Assembly (NCBI GenBank): GCA_023415305.1
Contig: JAEZKZ010000110.1
Span: 79,504 to 143,503 of the forward strand
Length of the DNA: 64,000 nucleotides
Source: Bacillota bacterium
GTDB taxonomy: Bacteria; Bacillota; Clostridia; Acetivibrionales; DSM-1351
Direction: 5' to 3'
Shown in pieces: positions 1-8,249 of this stretch. A program made the translations under genes and the position numbers. The notes beneath the pieces were generated by a model. It was not told the DNA's origin, did not search any database, and saw nothing but the letters and a program-made list of their open reading frames with translations. Numbering within the stretch: position 1 is the first letter of the stretch; every line of letters starts with the position of its first letter.

Positions 1-922
1 TTTAATCACATATGCAATAGTTCAAGGACTGATAACTGCAGGGTTTATTGACGACTATATACAGACTACCCTGGCTACAATTTGTATCAATATTGTTCTT
101 GCTGTCAGCCTAAATCTCATTACAGGCTTTACTGGACAATTTTCATTGGGTCATGCGGGATTTATGTCAATTGGCGCATATGTATGTGCAATTATAACTA
201 TAAATAATCCTACTACTATGGGATTTATAGGAGGTATAATTGCAGGTGCCGTTGCCGCAGCCTTCATAGGGGCTCTTGTAGGTCTTCCTACCTTGAGGCT
301 TAGAGGTGATTACCTTGCAATAGCAACCCTGGGTATGGCAGAAATAATCAAGATAATATTCCTGAACATGAATATTACAAATGGTGCGGCAGGACTACAG
401 GGAATTCCTCAGTTTGCAAACTGGACCTGGCTGTTTTTCTTTACCGTCGCTACTGTGGTGATAATTGCTAATTTCTTAAAATCCTCCCACGGACGTGCAT
501 GTATCTCCATTCGAGAGGATGAAATTGCTGCCGAATCTATGGGTGTCAATACCACAAAATACAAAGTAATCTCCTTTACTATGGGTGCTTTCTTTGCTGG
601 AATAGCCGGAGGACTCTATGCTTCCTATTTCTATTTCCTCAGGCCTGATTTATTTGGGTTCCTGAAATCGGTGGATGTATTGGTTATTGTTGTTTTGGGT
701 GGCCTGGGAAGTATTTCAGGTTCAATAATAGCCGCAATATTGCTGGCAGTTATCTCCACGTTTTTACAGTCCTTTTCTGATGTACGTATGATAATATACG
801 CGCTATTGTTAATTATACTCATGTTGTTCAGACCTCAAGGGTTATTGGGTTCAAAAGAAATATCATTATCCATCTTTAAAAAAATCGGACTTAAATCAAA
901 ACGCCCAAAGGAGGAGGGTTAA
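1..922 (+). CDS. livM: Branched-chain amino acid ABC transporter permease LivM, 5' end cut by window
   Basis: The frame is open from base 2, so the start lies upstream of the window and 306 residues are visible. The first visible part matches the conserved LivM segment (a run around NLITGFTGQFSLGHAGFM), followed by several hydrophobic membrane spans and a basic cytoplasmic tail. LivM is one of the two inner-membrane permeases of the HAAT family that imports leucine, isoleucine, valine or related amino acids. It stops one base before the livG start and shares its operon. TTG at 146 is an internal codon, not the start. Substrate specificity cannot be read from sequence. Confidence 0.93.
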   Translation, partial: LITYAIVQGLITAGFIDDYIQTTLATICINIVLAVSLNLITGFTGQFSLGHAGFMSIGAYVCAIITINNPTTMGFIGGIIAGAVAAAFIGALVGLPTLRLRGDYLAIATLGMAEIIKIIFLNMNITNGAAGLQGIPQFANWTWLFFFTVATVVIIANFLKSSHGRACISIREDEIAAESMGVNTTKYKVISFTMGAFFAGIAGGLYASYFYFLRPDLFGFLKSVDVLVIVVLGGLGSISGSIIAAILLAVISTFLQSFSDVRMIIYALLLIILMLFRPQGLLGSKEISLSIFKKIGLKSKRPKEEG

Positions 923-923
923 T

Positions 924-1709
924 ATGACTATTTTAACTGTAAAAGATCTGACTAAATCCTTTGGCGGCTTGACAGCTGTCTCAAAGGTAAATATGGAATT
1001 ACAGCAAGGAGAACTGGTAGGACTTATTGGACCAAACGGTGCCGGAAAGACCACAGCCTTTAACCTTCTGACCGGTGTTTATGAACCGACTGCAGGTTCA
1101 GTTACTTTGGCTAAGGACGGTGTTGCAAAAGATATTCAAGGTCTGAAGCCTTATAACGTATGTAAGGAAGGTATGGCGAGAACCTTTCAGAATATCCGTC
1201 TCTTTAAAGATCTGACAGTTCTGGACAATGTGCGTATTGCTATGAATCAAAACGTTAAATACGGCTTGATATCTTCATTCTTTCATCTTCCGGCCTATGT
1301 GAAGGCCGAGAAGGAATTGGAGAATAAAAGTGTTGAGCTTTTAAAGATATTCCATCTTGAGGGTAAGAAGGATGAATTGGCGAAGAACTTACCCTACGGT
1401 GAGCAAAGACACCTTGAAATAGTAAGAGCACTTGCTACAGAACCTTCCGTGCTTTTATTGGACGAACCGGCCGCCGGCATGAATCCGGCTGAAACGGCAC
1501 AGTTAACCGAATTAATACAGGATATAAGAAAAAAGTTTAATTTAACAGTATTACTTATTGAACACGATATGACCCTGGTCATGAAAATATGTGAGAGGAT
1601 TTATGTGCTTGACTATGGTCAAATCATAGCTAATGGAACACCTGAAGAAATAAAAACCAATAAACGGGTTATTGAAGCATACCTGGGAGAGGAGGTCGAC
1701 AATGCTTGA
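924..1709 (+). CDS. livG: Branched-chain amino acid ABC transporter ATPase LivG
   Basis: A 261-residue ABC ATPase that energises the Liv importer from the cytoplasmic face. Walker A is GPNGAGKTT near residue 36, the signature is the LivG-type LPYGEQRHLEI, and Walker B is VLLLDEPAAGMNP. The AAGMNP segment is typical of LivG rather than LivF. The start follows GGAGGAGGG by a few bases, directly after livM. The last eight bases overlap the livF start, which points to coupled translation. Confidence 0.95.
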   Translation: MTILTVKDLTKSFGGLTAVSKVNMELQQGELVGLIGPNGAGKTTAFNLLTGVYEPTAGSVTLAKDGVAKDIQGLKPYNVCKEGMARTFQNIRLFKDLTVLDNVRIAMNQNVKYGLISSFFHLPAYVKAEKELENKSVELLKIFHLEGKKDELAKNLPYGEQRHLEIVRALATEPSVLLLDEPAAGMNPAETAQLTELIQDIRKKFNLTVLLIEHDMTLVMKICERIYVLDYGQIIANGTPEEIKTNKRVIEAYLGEEVDNA

Positions 1710-2406
1710 AATTAAAAACTTGGATGTACATTTTGGAGTAATACACGCATTGAAAGACATTTCATTAACCGTTAATCAGGGAGAAATAGTTACCTTGATA
1801 GGGGCCAACGGTGCCGGCAAGACAACCACTCTGAGAACTATTTCAGGATTAAAGAAGCCTACCAGAGGTTCAATAATTTTTGAAGGTAAGGATATTACTT
1901 CAATGTCTCCTCAAGATAGGGTAAAGATGGGTATATGCCAGGTCCCAGAGGGCAGAAGAGTATTTTCTACAATGACAGTTCTGGAAAATCTCGAACTGGG
2001 CGCATATCTCAGAAAGGATAAGTCCCAAATCAGCAAGGATATGAAAATGATATATGAGCGCTTTCCTATTCTTGAGAAGAGAAAGAAGCAGGCGGCAGGG
2101 ACACTTTCAGGCGGAGAGCAGCAGATGCTTGCAATGGGACGCGCATTAATGAGCAGTCCGAGAATGCTGTTTTTGGATGAACCTTCCATGGGTTTGGCAC
2201 CTCTTTTTGTTAAAGAAATTTTTGACATTATAAAGAGCATAAATCAGACTGGAACTACCATATTATTAGTTGAGCAGAACGCAAGTATGGCACTTCAGAT
2301 TGCCCACAGAGCATATGTAATGGAGACAGGTTCCATTGTTCTTTCAGGTACCGGAGAAGAATTAATGCAAAGTGATGAAATAAGAAAAGCGTATCTGGGA
2401 GGCTAG
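1702..2406 (+). CDS. livF: Branched-chain amino acid ABC transporter ATPase LivF
   Basis: A 234-residue ABC ATPase, second nucleotide-binding subunit of the Liv importer. It has Walker A GANGAGKTT, signature LSGGEQQML and Walker B MLFLDEPSMGLAP, all typical of LivF. I place the start at 1702 because GAGGAGG lies eight bases upstream and the protein then begins MLEIKNLDVHFG, the usual LivF start. A longer frame from 1672 would add residues encoded inside livG. It is the last gene of the liv operon; a structured repeat follows. Confidence 0.94.
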   Translation: MLEIKNLDVHFGVIHALKDISLTVNQGEIVTLIGANGAGKTTTLRTISGLKKPTRGSIIFEGKDITSMSPQDRVKMGICQVPEGRRVFSTMTVLENLELGAYLRKDKSQISKDMKMIYERFPILEKRKKQAAGTLSGGEQQMLAMGRALMSSPRMLFLDEPSMGLAPLFVKEIFDIIKSINQTGTTILLVEQNASMALQIAHRAYVMETGSIVLSGTGEELMQSDEIRKAYLGG

Positions 2407-2468
2407 TAAGTAGAAATATTAAAACCGTAAACAACTTTATGACAGTTAAATATTATTTTACTTTAAAA

Positions 2469-2483
2469 GTGTGCCAGGCACAC
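2469..2483 (+). repeat. GC-rich hairpin after livF
   Basis: GTGTG-CCAGG-CACAC inverted repeat, 63 bases past the livF stop. It is a possible mRNA 3' end or processing hairpin. There is no T run after it, so it is not a clear intrinsic terminator. Confidence 0.4.
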
Positions 2484-2488
2484 AGATA

Positions 2489-2831
2489 GGAGATTAGTTT
2501 GAAAGACTTCGCTAACGCTCGTCTTCCAAACTAACCTGTGAACTTATGGCCGTGCGAAATATTCAAAGTATTTGCCAATACTTTGAAAGCGCACATGGCC
2601 AATTAACCTCCTTTATTCGCCTTATAACGCACTGGTTCAGATAAAATTTTTCGACTGTAGAAAAATTATATTACCTTTAGGCGTTTGAACGAGGCGGAGA
2701 TAAATGCTTGCCATCTGTAAAGGTGGGAGACATCTATTACCTCGTTATAGCGGAAAGAGGAGTGAATATAAAAAATATTTTGGCCACTATGTCGGCTCAA
2801 AGCCACTAAAGTGGCTTAGGAGGCTAATATT
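2489..2831 (+). repeat. Long leader element, copy A (with anti-Shine-Dalgarno and internal insert)
   Basis: This 425-base gene-free gap is filled by a repeated element that ends at the start codon of the next gene. In order: hairpin 1 (2494-2507 with 2521-2534), hairpin 2 (2546-2572 with 2577-2603), an anti-Shine-Dalgarno ATTAACCTCC at 2602-2611, and two tandem hairpin units (GGCCAC..GTCGGCTC and AAAGCCAC..GTGGCTT) fused to AGGAGGCTAAT at 2818-2828. The anti-SD matches the SD with one mismatch. Unlike the other copies it carries an extra structured stretch of about 140 bases (about 2632-2770), bounded by TATAACG and CGTTATA. Related copies lie at 6218-6446, 16774-16994 and 51686-51904. Confidence 0.75.
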
Positions 2832-3473
2832 ATGTTTGTAAAAAACAAAATGACTTCAAATCCTTTTACCATTTCACCGTCACAGACAGTACCTGATGCC
2901 CAGGAAATAATTAAGAATAACGGCATCAAGCGTCTTCCTGTTGTAGAAAACGGAAAGCTGGTTGGAGTAGTAGCAAAAGGAGATATTTTAAAGGTTTCTC
3001 CTTCTAAAGCTACTTCATTAAGCATGGGTGAAATCACATATCTGCTTGCTAAAACAAAAATAAGCAGCATTATGTCAAAAAAACCTGTTACTGTTTCACC
3101 CAATGCGCTTCTTGAAGAGGCTGCCATTCTTATGAGAGACAACGATATAAGTTTTCTTCCGGTTGTCGAAAATGATAAGCTAGTCGGTATTATAACAGAA
3201 GGTGATATATTTGATTCCTTTATCGAGCTTTTAGGCTTCAGAGAACCTGGAACCAGAGTGACCATAGAAATTGAAGATGCGCCAGGAATGCTGTCAATGA
3301 TAACAAGTACGTTTGCTAAATTCAATGCAAACATAACTCATGTAGCTGTTTACAGCAGTGCCTTCGGCATGAGCAATGTGGTTATCGGTACCAATTCTCT
3401 TAATACCACTGAAATTGAGAAGTATATCGCAGAACAGGGCGGCAGAATTATTTATAGACTGCAGAATAAGTAA
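2832..3473 (+). CDS. Tandem CBS domains plus ACT domain protein (AcuB-like)
   Basis: A 213-residue soluble protein with two CBS motifs, roughly residues 7-60 and 77-130. Each carries the pattern VxPxxxxxEAxxxMxxNxIxxLPVVExxKLVGxIxxGDI. A C-terminal ACT-like segment starts near residue 140 (VTIEIEDAPGMLSMITSTFAKFNANI). This order is seen in AcuB-type proteins, which sense adenine nucleotides or amino acids and regulate partners. No catalytic residues are visible. It stands alone between a long leader element and the glutamine synthetase promoter. The partner and ligand are unknown. Confidence 0.8.
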   Translation: MFVKNKMTSNPFTISPSQTVPDAQEIIKNNGIKRLPVVENGKLVGVVAKGDILKVSPSKATSLSMGEITYLLAKTKISSIMSKKPVTVSPNALLEEAAILMRDNDISFLPVVENDKLVGIITEGDIFDSFIELLGFREPGTRVTIEIEDAPGMLSMITSTFAKFNANITHVAVYSSAFGMSNVVIGTNSLNTTEIEKYIAEQGGRIIYRLQNK

Positions 3474-3548
3474 AATTGAAATACTACTTTCAACGGAGTA
3501 AAGAAGTAGATTATATTCGCTTTACTTACAAAATATACAAAATATGTA

Positions 3549-3577
3549 TTGACATATCAATTATTACAGTATAAAAT
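3549..3577 (+). promoter_or_regulatory. Sigma-A type promoter for the glutamine synthetase leader
   Basis: TTGACA (3549-3554), a 17-base spacer and TAAAAT (3572-3577). Transcription would start near 3584, giving a leader of about 165 bases that contains the hairpin/terminator element at 3607-3668. Confidence 0.75.
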
Positions 3578-3590
3578 ACTAGTAAATCGA

Positions 3591-3668
3591 TATGAATACT
3601 ATTACTGACTGGAAAACCGGAGGCAATGAGCCATATCACTATGGTATTCATACATTGTCTCTTTTTTT
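3591..3668 (+). promoter_or_regulatory. Conditional terminator leader, copy 1 (glutamine synthetase)
   Basis: A small hairpin GACTGG-AAAA-CCGGAG (3607-3622) runs straight into a terminator, GAGGCAATG (3620-3628) paired with CATTGTCTC (3653-3661), followed by seven T. The upstream TATGAATAC (3591-3599) is complementary to GTATTCATA (3644-3652) inside the terminator loop region. That pairing would cross the terminator stem and could act as antiterminator or pseudoknot. The same architecture occurs at 9957, 22340 and 32659. Confidence 0.7.
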
Positions 3669-3749
3669 ATTGTAAGCATAAGTATTCGATCAGTATATAT
3701 GATATGTAGAATTTGAATTATATAAATAAAACTAAGTGGAGTCTAATAA

Positions 3750-5036
3750 ATGAGCGGATTTGATGTGGGGAAATTCATTGAGGAAAACAAAATAAATACC
3801 GTAGAAGTAGGTTTTGCCGATATTAACGGTATATTAAGAGGAAAAAGACTCCCGGCTCGGTTTTTTCTGAAATGCATGAACGATGGGACTGGAATGGCAA
3901 AAGCTCCGTTTGCATGGGATATTCAGTGCGGTGTATATGATGATATTGAACTGGCGAACTTCGGGAACGGATTTCCTGATATGTATGTAAAACCTGTTAA
4001 TGAAACATTGCGAAAAGTTCCATGGAGGGAAGGAAGTGCCCTTGTATTGGCTGAAACCTTTTATGAGGATGGAAGGCCTATAGAAGTAAATCCTCGGGAA
4101 ATATTGAAGAATATTATAAAAAGATACAATGAAAAGGGATTTAGACCCCTCGTTGGTTCGGAGCTGGAGTTTTATCTTCTGGACTCAAATAAGAAGCCTC
4201 TTTTTGATGGAGTACAGTGTTATTCACTATACCGTGGTGCCGAACTCGAATATGTAATTGGAGAAATGCGAAACAGTCTTGAGGAACAGGGTATCAACAT
4301 GGAAGCTTTTCATATTGAATATGGACCTGCACAGATTGAGGTTATCCCTGAGTATGGTGATGCACTTGAGATGGCAGACAATACTGTTATCATTAAAAAT
4401 ACAATCAAGGAAATTGCCCGGAAGCATGGACTATATGCTACTTTTATGGCCAAACCATGGGAACAGGAATCAGGATGTGGTTATCACGTTCATCAGAGTT
4501 TATGGGATATGGAGTTAAAAAGAAATTATTTTGATATTGATAAAGCTTTGAGTCAAAATTATCTTGCAGGACTTATTAAACTCTCAAGAGAATTTATGGT
4601 ACTTGGTTCTCCAAACATAAATTCCTATAAGAGATTTAGGGTAAACAGCTTTGCCCCGACAAACGTAACCTGGGCTCATGATAATAGAACTGTTTCAACC
4701 CGTTCGTTACTTGGGCTGGGTAAGAGTAGCCGTTTTGAGCACAGAACAGGATCAGCCGATGCAAATCCATATCTAATTATTGCTGCCAGCCTTGCGGCCG
4801 GAATTTACGGGATTGAAAACAAGCTTGTAGTTCCTGATGAGGATGAACAACGTAAACAGCAGATTCCAAATACTCTTGAAAAAGCATTGAACTATTTTGA
4901 ACATAGTGAAGCCGCTGCAGAATTTTTTGGAGAAAAGTTTGTAAAACTGTTTATAACACTGGGAAAGCATGAGGTTGAATTGTACAATGCTGCTATTACC
5001 GATTGGGAGTTGGAAAGATACCTTGAAATGGCTTAA
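3750..5036 (+). CDS. Glutamine synthetase family protein (type I fold, glutamine synthetase or gamma-glutamyl-amine ligase)
   Basis: A 428-residue cytoplasmic ligase of the ATP-grasp-like GS fold. Key segments are visible: GSELEF (136-141), EYGPAQIEV (200-208), GYHVHQS (244-250), NSYKRFR (291-297), AHDNRT and EHRTGSADANPYL (330-342). The order fits the type I family. The adenylylation loop region is not obvious, and the length and sequence are closer to GlnA-like/PuuA-like relatives than to the main clostridial GS. It could make glutamine or a gamma-glutamyl amide. Expression is probably controlled by the promoter and conditional terminator just upstream. No conventional strong SD is seen (GTGGAG at 3736-3741, eight bases before the ATG). 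Confidence 0.82.
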   Translation: MSGFDVGKFIEENKINTVEVGFADINGILRGKRLPARFFLKCMNDGTGMAKAPFAWDIQCGVYDDIELANFGNGFPDMYVKPVNETLRKVPWREGSALVLAETFYEDGRPIEVNPREILKNIIKRYNEKGFRPLVGSELEFYLLDSNKKPLFDGVQCYSLYRGAELEYVIGEMRNSLEEQGINMEAFHIEYGPAQIEVIPEYGDALEMADNTVIIKNTIKEIARKHGLYATFMAKPWEQESGCGYHVHQSLWDMELKRNYFDIDKALSQNYLAGLIKLSREFMVLGSPNINSYKRFRVNSFAPTNVTWAHDNRTVSTRSLLGLGKSSRFEHRTGSADANPYLIIAASLAAGIYGIENKLVVPDEDEQRKQQIPNTLEKALNYFEHSEAAAEFFGEKFVKLFITLGKHEVELYNAAITDWELERYLEMA

Positions 5037-5086
5037 ATTCAGAGTTCAACTAATATAATTAATAATAAATATATAACAATTTTTTT

Positions 5087-5117
5087 GCGTGTTCTTACCA
5101 TAGTAAGTTTTACACGC
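5087..5117 (+). repeat. Imperfect hairpin upstream of cysteine synthase
   Basis: GCGTGT (5087-5092) pairs with ACACGC (5112-5117), and inner CTTAC (5094-5098) with GTAAG (5103-5107). It follows a T7 run and ends just before the GGGAG of the next gene, so it belongs to the class of hairpins next to ribosome sites seen throughout the window. Confidence 0.45.
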
Positions 5118-5131
5118 AGAAGGGAGAAAAT

Positions 5132-6067
5132 ATGTCAAGAATAGCAAATAACCTTACTGATCTCATTGGAAATACTCCGCTTTTAGAATTATCCAATTAC
5201 AGTCAAGCCAACAGCCTTCAAGCAAGATTAATCGTTAAGCTGGAATATTTCAATCCTGCCAGCAGTGTCAAGGACAGAATCGGCTATGCAATGATTAAGG
5301 ATGCTGAGGAAAGAGGTATCATTAACAAGGATACTGTAATAATTGAGCCTACCAGCGGAAATACAGGTATTGCTCTTGCCTTTGTTGCAGCAGCCAAGGG
5401 ATACAGACTGATCATTACTCTTCCTGAGACCTTTAGTGTTGAAAGAAGAAGTCTTTTAAAGGCGTTAGGAGCTGAACTGGTATTAACTCCAGGTAGTGAC
5501 GGGATGCCTGGAGCAATAAGAAAAGCTGAAGAAATTGCTGCTCAGACTCCAAATTCATTTATACCTCAGCAGTTTAAAAACCCGGCTAATCCTGAAATTC
5601 ATAGAAGAACAACCGCAGAAGAGATTTGGAAGGATACTGATGGTCTTGTTGATATATTTGTAGGAGGAGTCGGAACTGGGGGAACTATTACCGGGGTAGG
5701 TGAAGTATTAAAACAAAAAAAGCCGGGAGTTCAAATTGTAGCCGTAGAACCCTTTGATTCACCTGTTTTATCAGGGGGAGTAAGAGGTTCTCATAGAATT
5801 CAGGGTATAGGTGCGGGTTTTATACCCGATGTTCTTAATAGAAGTATAATTGATGAAATATATAAAGTGAAAAATGAAGAGGCCATTGATACTGCTAAGG
5901 ATTTGGCTAAGATTGAGGGATTATTGGTTGGTATTTCATCCGGTGCTGCCGCTTTTGCAGCTGCACAGCTGGCAAAGAGACCTGAAAATAAAGGTAAAAC
6001 CATAGTTGCACTCCTTCCTGATACAGGTGAAAGATATCTCTCAACTGTTCTATTCCAGGATTCATAA
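5132..6067 (+). CDS. cysK: Cysteine synthase (O-acetylserine sulfhydrylase)
   Basis: A 311-residue fold-type II PLP enzyme that makes cysteine from O-acetylserine and sulfide in the cytoplasm. The PLP lysine lies in NPASSVKDRIG (Lys47). The substrate loop is PTSGNTG (73-79), the classical CysK form, and GGVGTGGTITG binds the PLP phosphate. The C-terminal half has the ISSGAA motif. Start: GGGAG lies six to ten bases upstream. It ends at a strong inverted repeat (6116-6143). A second family member at 31675 has the TAGNAG loop, so this gene is the likelier true cysteine synthase. Confidence 0.9.
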   Translation: MSRIANNLTDLIGNTPLLELSNYSQANSLQARLIVKLEYFNPASSVKDRIGYAMIKDAEERGIINKDTVIIEPTSGNTGIALAFVAAAKGYRLIITLPETFSVERRSLLKALGAELVLTPGSDGMPGAIRKAEEIAAQTPNSFIPQQFKNPANPEIHRRTTAEEIWKDTDGLVDIFVGGVGTGGTITGVGEVLKQKKPGVQIVAVEPFDSPVLSGGVRGSHRIQGIGAGFIPDVLNRSIIDEIYKVKNEEAIDTAKDLAKIEGLLVGISSGAAAFAAAQLAKRPENKGKTIVALLPDTGERYLSTVLFQDS

Positions 6068-6115
6068 TTTTTAGGGTACTTAGTATAAATAAAATAATAT
6101 AAGAAAGTCACTTCA

Positions 6116-6143
6116 AATTAAAAGGGTATAAGCCCTTTTAATT
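6116..6143 (+). terminator. Palindromic terminator after cysK
   Basis: AATTAAAAGGG (6116-6126) and CCCTTTTAATT (6133-6143) form a perfect 11-bp stem around a 6-base loop. The T run lies inside the 3' arm, so it can work in either direction. Confidence 0.7.
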
Positions 6144-6156
6144 AAACCAAAATACA

Positions 6157-6178
6157 TAGTATTAAGATAAGAATACTA
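6157..6178. promoter_or_regulatory. Small dyad, possible operator
   Basis: TAGTATT and AATACTA are separated by eight bases. It sits between the cysK terminator and the corrinoid protein leader. GAATACTA also occurs near 3594 and 39427, but these sites are AT-rich and could match by chance. Confidence 0.25.
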
Positions 6179-6217
6179 TAAGATCGAGCTTGTTTGATAG
6201 TAACTATTCGAATACGA

Positions 6218-6446
6218 GCTATGTGCGACGTATTCAAAGTATCTATAGCGCTTGATTAAAGTAATGAGTTTGAGCGAATACCAAAGTCTTTGCAATACCA
6301 AAGACTTAGTATAGCAAAGACTTGGAAACCGCACATAGCCAATTAACCTCCTTTATTCGCTCCATTGCGATAAAGGATATATATTTTCATTACATTTTGT
6401 GGCCACAATGGTGGCTCAAAGCCGTAAAACGGCTTAGGAGGTTAAT
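6218..6446 (+). repeat. Long leader element, copy B (diverged, anti-SD fully complementary)
   Basis: Fills most of the 379-base gap before the corrinoid gene. The outer hairpin pairs GCTATGTGCG (6218-6227) with CGCACATAGC (6330-6339). Compared with the other copies, the arms carry paired changes. Inside are three copies of CAAAG(T/A)CTT (6282-6290, 6299-6307, 6315-6323). The anti-SD ATTAACCTCCT (6342-6352) matches AGGAGGTTAAT (6436-6446) over 11 bases. A second nested pairing is CCATTG (6362-6367) with CAATGG in the first downstream hairpin unit. Two tandem hairpin units (GGCCAC..GTGGCTC and AAAGCCGT..ACGGCTT) precede the start codon. Confidence 0.7.
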
Positions 6447-7121
6447 ATGTCAAAGGGAAAAGATGTTTTGTTTAAAAATTTATCCGATGCAATTGTTAAT
6501 ATGGATGAGGAAGAAGCTGTGGTTTTGTCCAAAGAAGTAGTTCTTGAAAACATTGATGCTTATGAGGCAATCGATCAAGGATTATCTGACGGCATGGAGC
6601 GTGCTGGGAAGCTGTTTGAAGAAGAGGAATATTTTATTCCGGAACTACTGATGTGTTCAGATGCAATGTATGCAGGACTGGATATCCTCAAACCTCATAT
6701 AAGAAGAGATGAACAGGGAGAAAAATTGAAAGTTGTTATTGGGGTAGTTGAAGGTGATACTCATGATATAGGAAAGAATCTGGTAAGAATAATGCTTGAA
6801 ACAGCCGGATTTGATGTTTTTGACCTGGGTAGAGATATCCCTCCGCAGAAATTCGTAGATAAGGCCAGGGAAGTTGGTGCAAACATTATAGCCCTCTCTA
6901 CTCTGATGACCACCACTATGGATGGAATGGCAGAAGTAATTCGTATACTGGATAGAGAAAATATAAGAAATAAAGTCAAAGTAATGATAGGCGGAGGCCC
7001 TATATCTCAAAGCTTCGCTGATAAAATCGGCGCTGATGGATATTCTGTAAATGCAGCAGATGCTGTGAGACTGGCAAGAAGGTTGACAAATTCTCAGGAT
7101 GTATTAGCACCAGCTATATGA
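6447..7121 (+). CDS. Corrinoid (cobalamin-binding) methyl-carrier protein
   Basis: A 224-residue two-domain protein. The N-terminal helical cap domain covers about residues 1-90 and a Rossmann B12-binding domain the rest. The base-off/His-on motif is clear as GDTHDIGKN near residue 100, with the downstream GGGP and cobalamin-tail contacts. It shuttles methyl groups between a substrate methyltransferase and an acceptor methyltransferase (MtaC/MttC/MtmC type). It is followed by an MtaA/UroD-type methyltransferase and a RACo-type activator, so the three form a methyl-transfer unit. No dedicated substrate methyltransferase such as MttB or MtaB is visible nearby. Confidence 0.9.
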   Translation: MSKGKDVLFKNLSDAIVNMDEEEAVVLSKEVVLENIDAYEAIDQGLSDGMERAGKLFEEEEYFIPELLMCSDAMYAGLDILKPHIRRDEQGEKLKVVIGVVEGDTHDIGKNLVRIMLETAGFDVFDLGRDIPPQKFVDKAREVGANIIALSTLMTTTMDGMAEVIRILDRENIRNKVKVMIGGGPISQSFADKIGADGYSVNAADAVRLARRLTNSQDVLAPAI

Positions 7122-7151
7122 TTAATTTAACCCCAACCCGACGGGTCAATC

Positions 7152-7221
7152 TATTTGGGTCAATGTAAATGACCAGGTCAAGTATACTGTGACCTGCATA
7201 TATGGAGACATGGAGGTTTAA
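7152..7221 (+). promoter_or_regulatory. Shared leader, copy 1 (before MtaA-like gene)
   Basis: About 70 bases starting TATTTGGGT and containing GACCAGGTCAAGTAT, then a TGACCT arm that can pair with AGGTCA, ending in ATGGAGGTT at the ribosome site. A close relative lies at 19828-19904 before the DUF1638 gene. Confidence 0.55.
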
Positions 7222-8244
7222 ATGAATTCGATAAGTCCCAAAGAAAGGCTTTTAAGAGTTTTGGATAAAAAGGAAGTAGATAGACCACCGGTGATATGCC
7301 CTGGAGGAATGATGAATGCAGCAGTAGTTGAGGTAATGAACAATGCCGGTCACCTGCTTCCTGAGGCTCACCATGATTATAACCTTATGAGTGAGCTATC
7401 CAGTGATGTTCATCAACAAACAGGTTTTGAAAACTTTGGAATACCTTTTTGTATGACAGTTGAGGCAGAGGTTTTGGGTAGCAGCATTAATTTTGGAACT
7501 CTATCCTGTGAGCCGAAGATTGAAAAGGAGCTTTTTCCCTCGGTTTCTGAAACCGAATTTGAAGATATAAAGAAACTCCTTAAATCAGGAAGAATTGGTA
7601 CTGTTATTCAATCAATATACAGATTGTCGGATAAGTATCCAGATATTCCGGTTATAGGTAATCTTACAGGTCCTGTAAGTACTGCTGCCTCAATTGTGGA
7701 CCCTATGACTTTTTTGAAGGAGCTGAGAAAGGATAAAGCGAATTCACAAAGGGTTTTAGATTATGTTAGTAATTTTCTGATAGAGTATGCAAAATTAATG
7801 ATTGACAACGGAGTCACGTTAATATCAATCGGAGATCCTACAGCAACGGGAGAAATCCTGGGACCCAAAATGTTTGATGAGTATGCTGTAACGTATCTAA
7901 ATAAAATACTTGATGGGATACATGCATTAAAAACACCGGGTATAGTGCATATCTGCGGAAATATGAATACAGTATGGAATAAAATAACTTCAATCAGAGC
8001 TGACGCTATAAGCACTGACGCAGTAGTAAATCTCAGAAATCTAAAGAAGAGTTTTCCTTCATTGACCACTATGGGGAATTTGAGCACATTTCTACTTGAA
8101 TTCGGTACACCTGATAAAGTTACTCTCCAGACTGAAAAACTAATTGCAGATGGTATTGATATCATATCTCCCGCATGCGGTCTCAGTACCTCCTCTTCTC
8201 TAAAAAATATTCAGGCGTTAACAGGAACGGTAAAGGAGCAATAG
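7222..8244 (+). CDS. MtaA/UroD-family corrinoid:acceptor methyltransferase
   Basis: A 340-residue TIM-barrel protein of the uroporphyrinogen decarboxylase family. The HICGN motif (near residue 249) and the late SPACGLS cysteine fit the zinc-binding methyltransferase branch (MtaA, MtbA, CmuA) rather than a true decarboxylase. The UroD N-terminal RxPVWxMRQAGR signature is absent and RPPVICPGGMMNAAV stands in its place. It probably moves a methyl group from the corrinoid protein encoded just upstream to an acceptor thiol such as coenzyme M-like compound, homocysteine or tetrahydrofolate; the acceptor is not known. A paralogue is at 20645. Confidence 0.83.
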   Translation: MNSISPKERLLRVLDKKEVDRPPVICPGGMMNAAVVEVMNNAGHLLPEAHHDYNLMSELSSDVHQQTGFENFGIPFCMTVEAEVLGSSINFGTLSCEPKIEKELFPSVSETEFEDIKKLLKSGRIGTVIQSIYRLSDKYPDIPVIGNLTGPVSTAASIVDPMTFLKELRKDKANSQRVLDYVSNFLIEYAKLMIDNGVTLISIGDPTATGEILGPKMFDEYAVTYLNKILDGIHALKTPGIVHICGNMNTVWNKITSIRADAISTDAVVNLRNLKKSFPSLTTMGNLSTFLLEFGTPDKVTLQTEKLIADGIDIISPACGLSTSSSLKNIQALTGTVKEQ

Positions 8245-8249
8245 ACCAT

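Noticed and set aside
2407..2831. CRISPR array or repeat-spacer region
   Set aside because: Repeats are inverted (hairpins) and occur once or a few times per leader, without regular spacers or cas genes.
3584..3668. SAM, T-box, TPP or cobalamin riboswitch
   Set aside because: None of the conserved cores (T-box AGGGTGGNACCGCG-like, SAM-I kink turn, B12 box) could be found in the leaders examined. Leaders are too short for SAM-I or cobalamin classes.
7222..8244. True uroporphyrinogen decarboxylase (HemE)
   Set aside because: The HemE N-terminal arginine signature is missing and the HxC..C zinc motif is present. Same for 20645.
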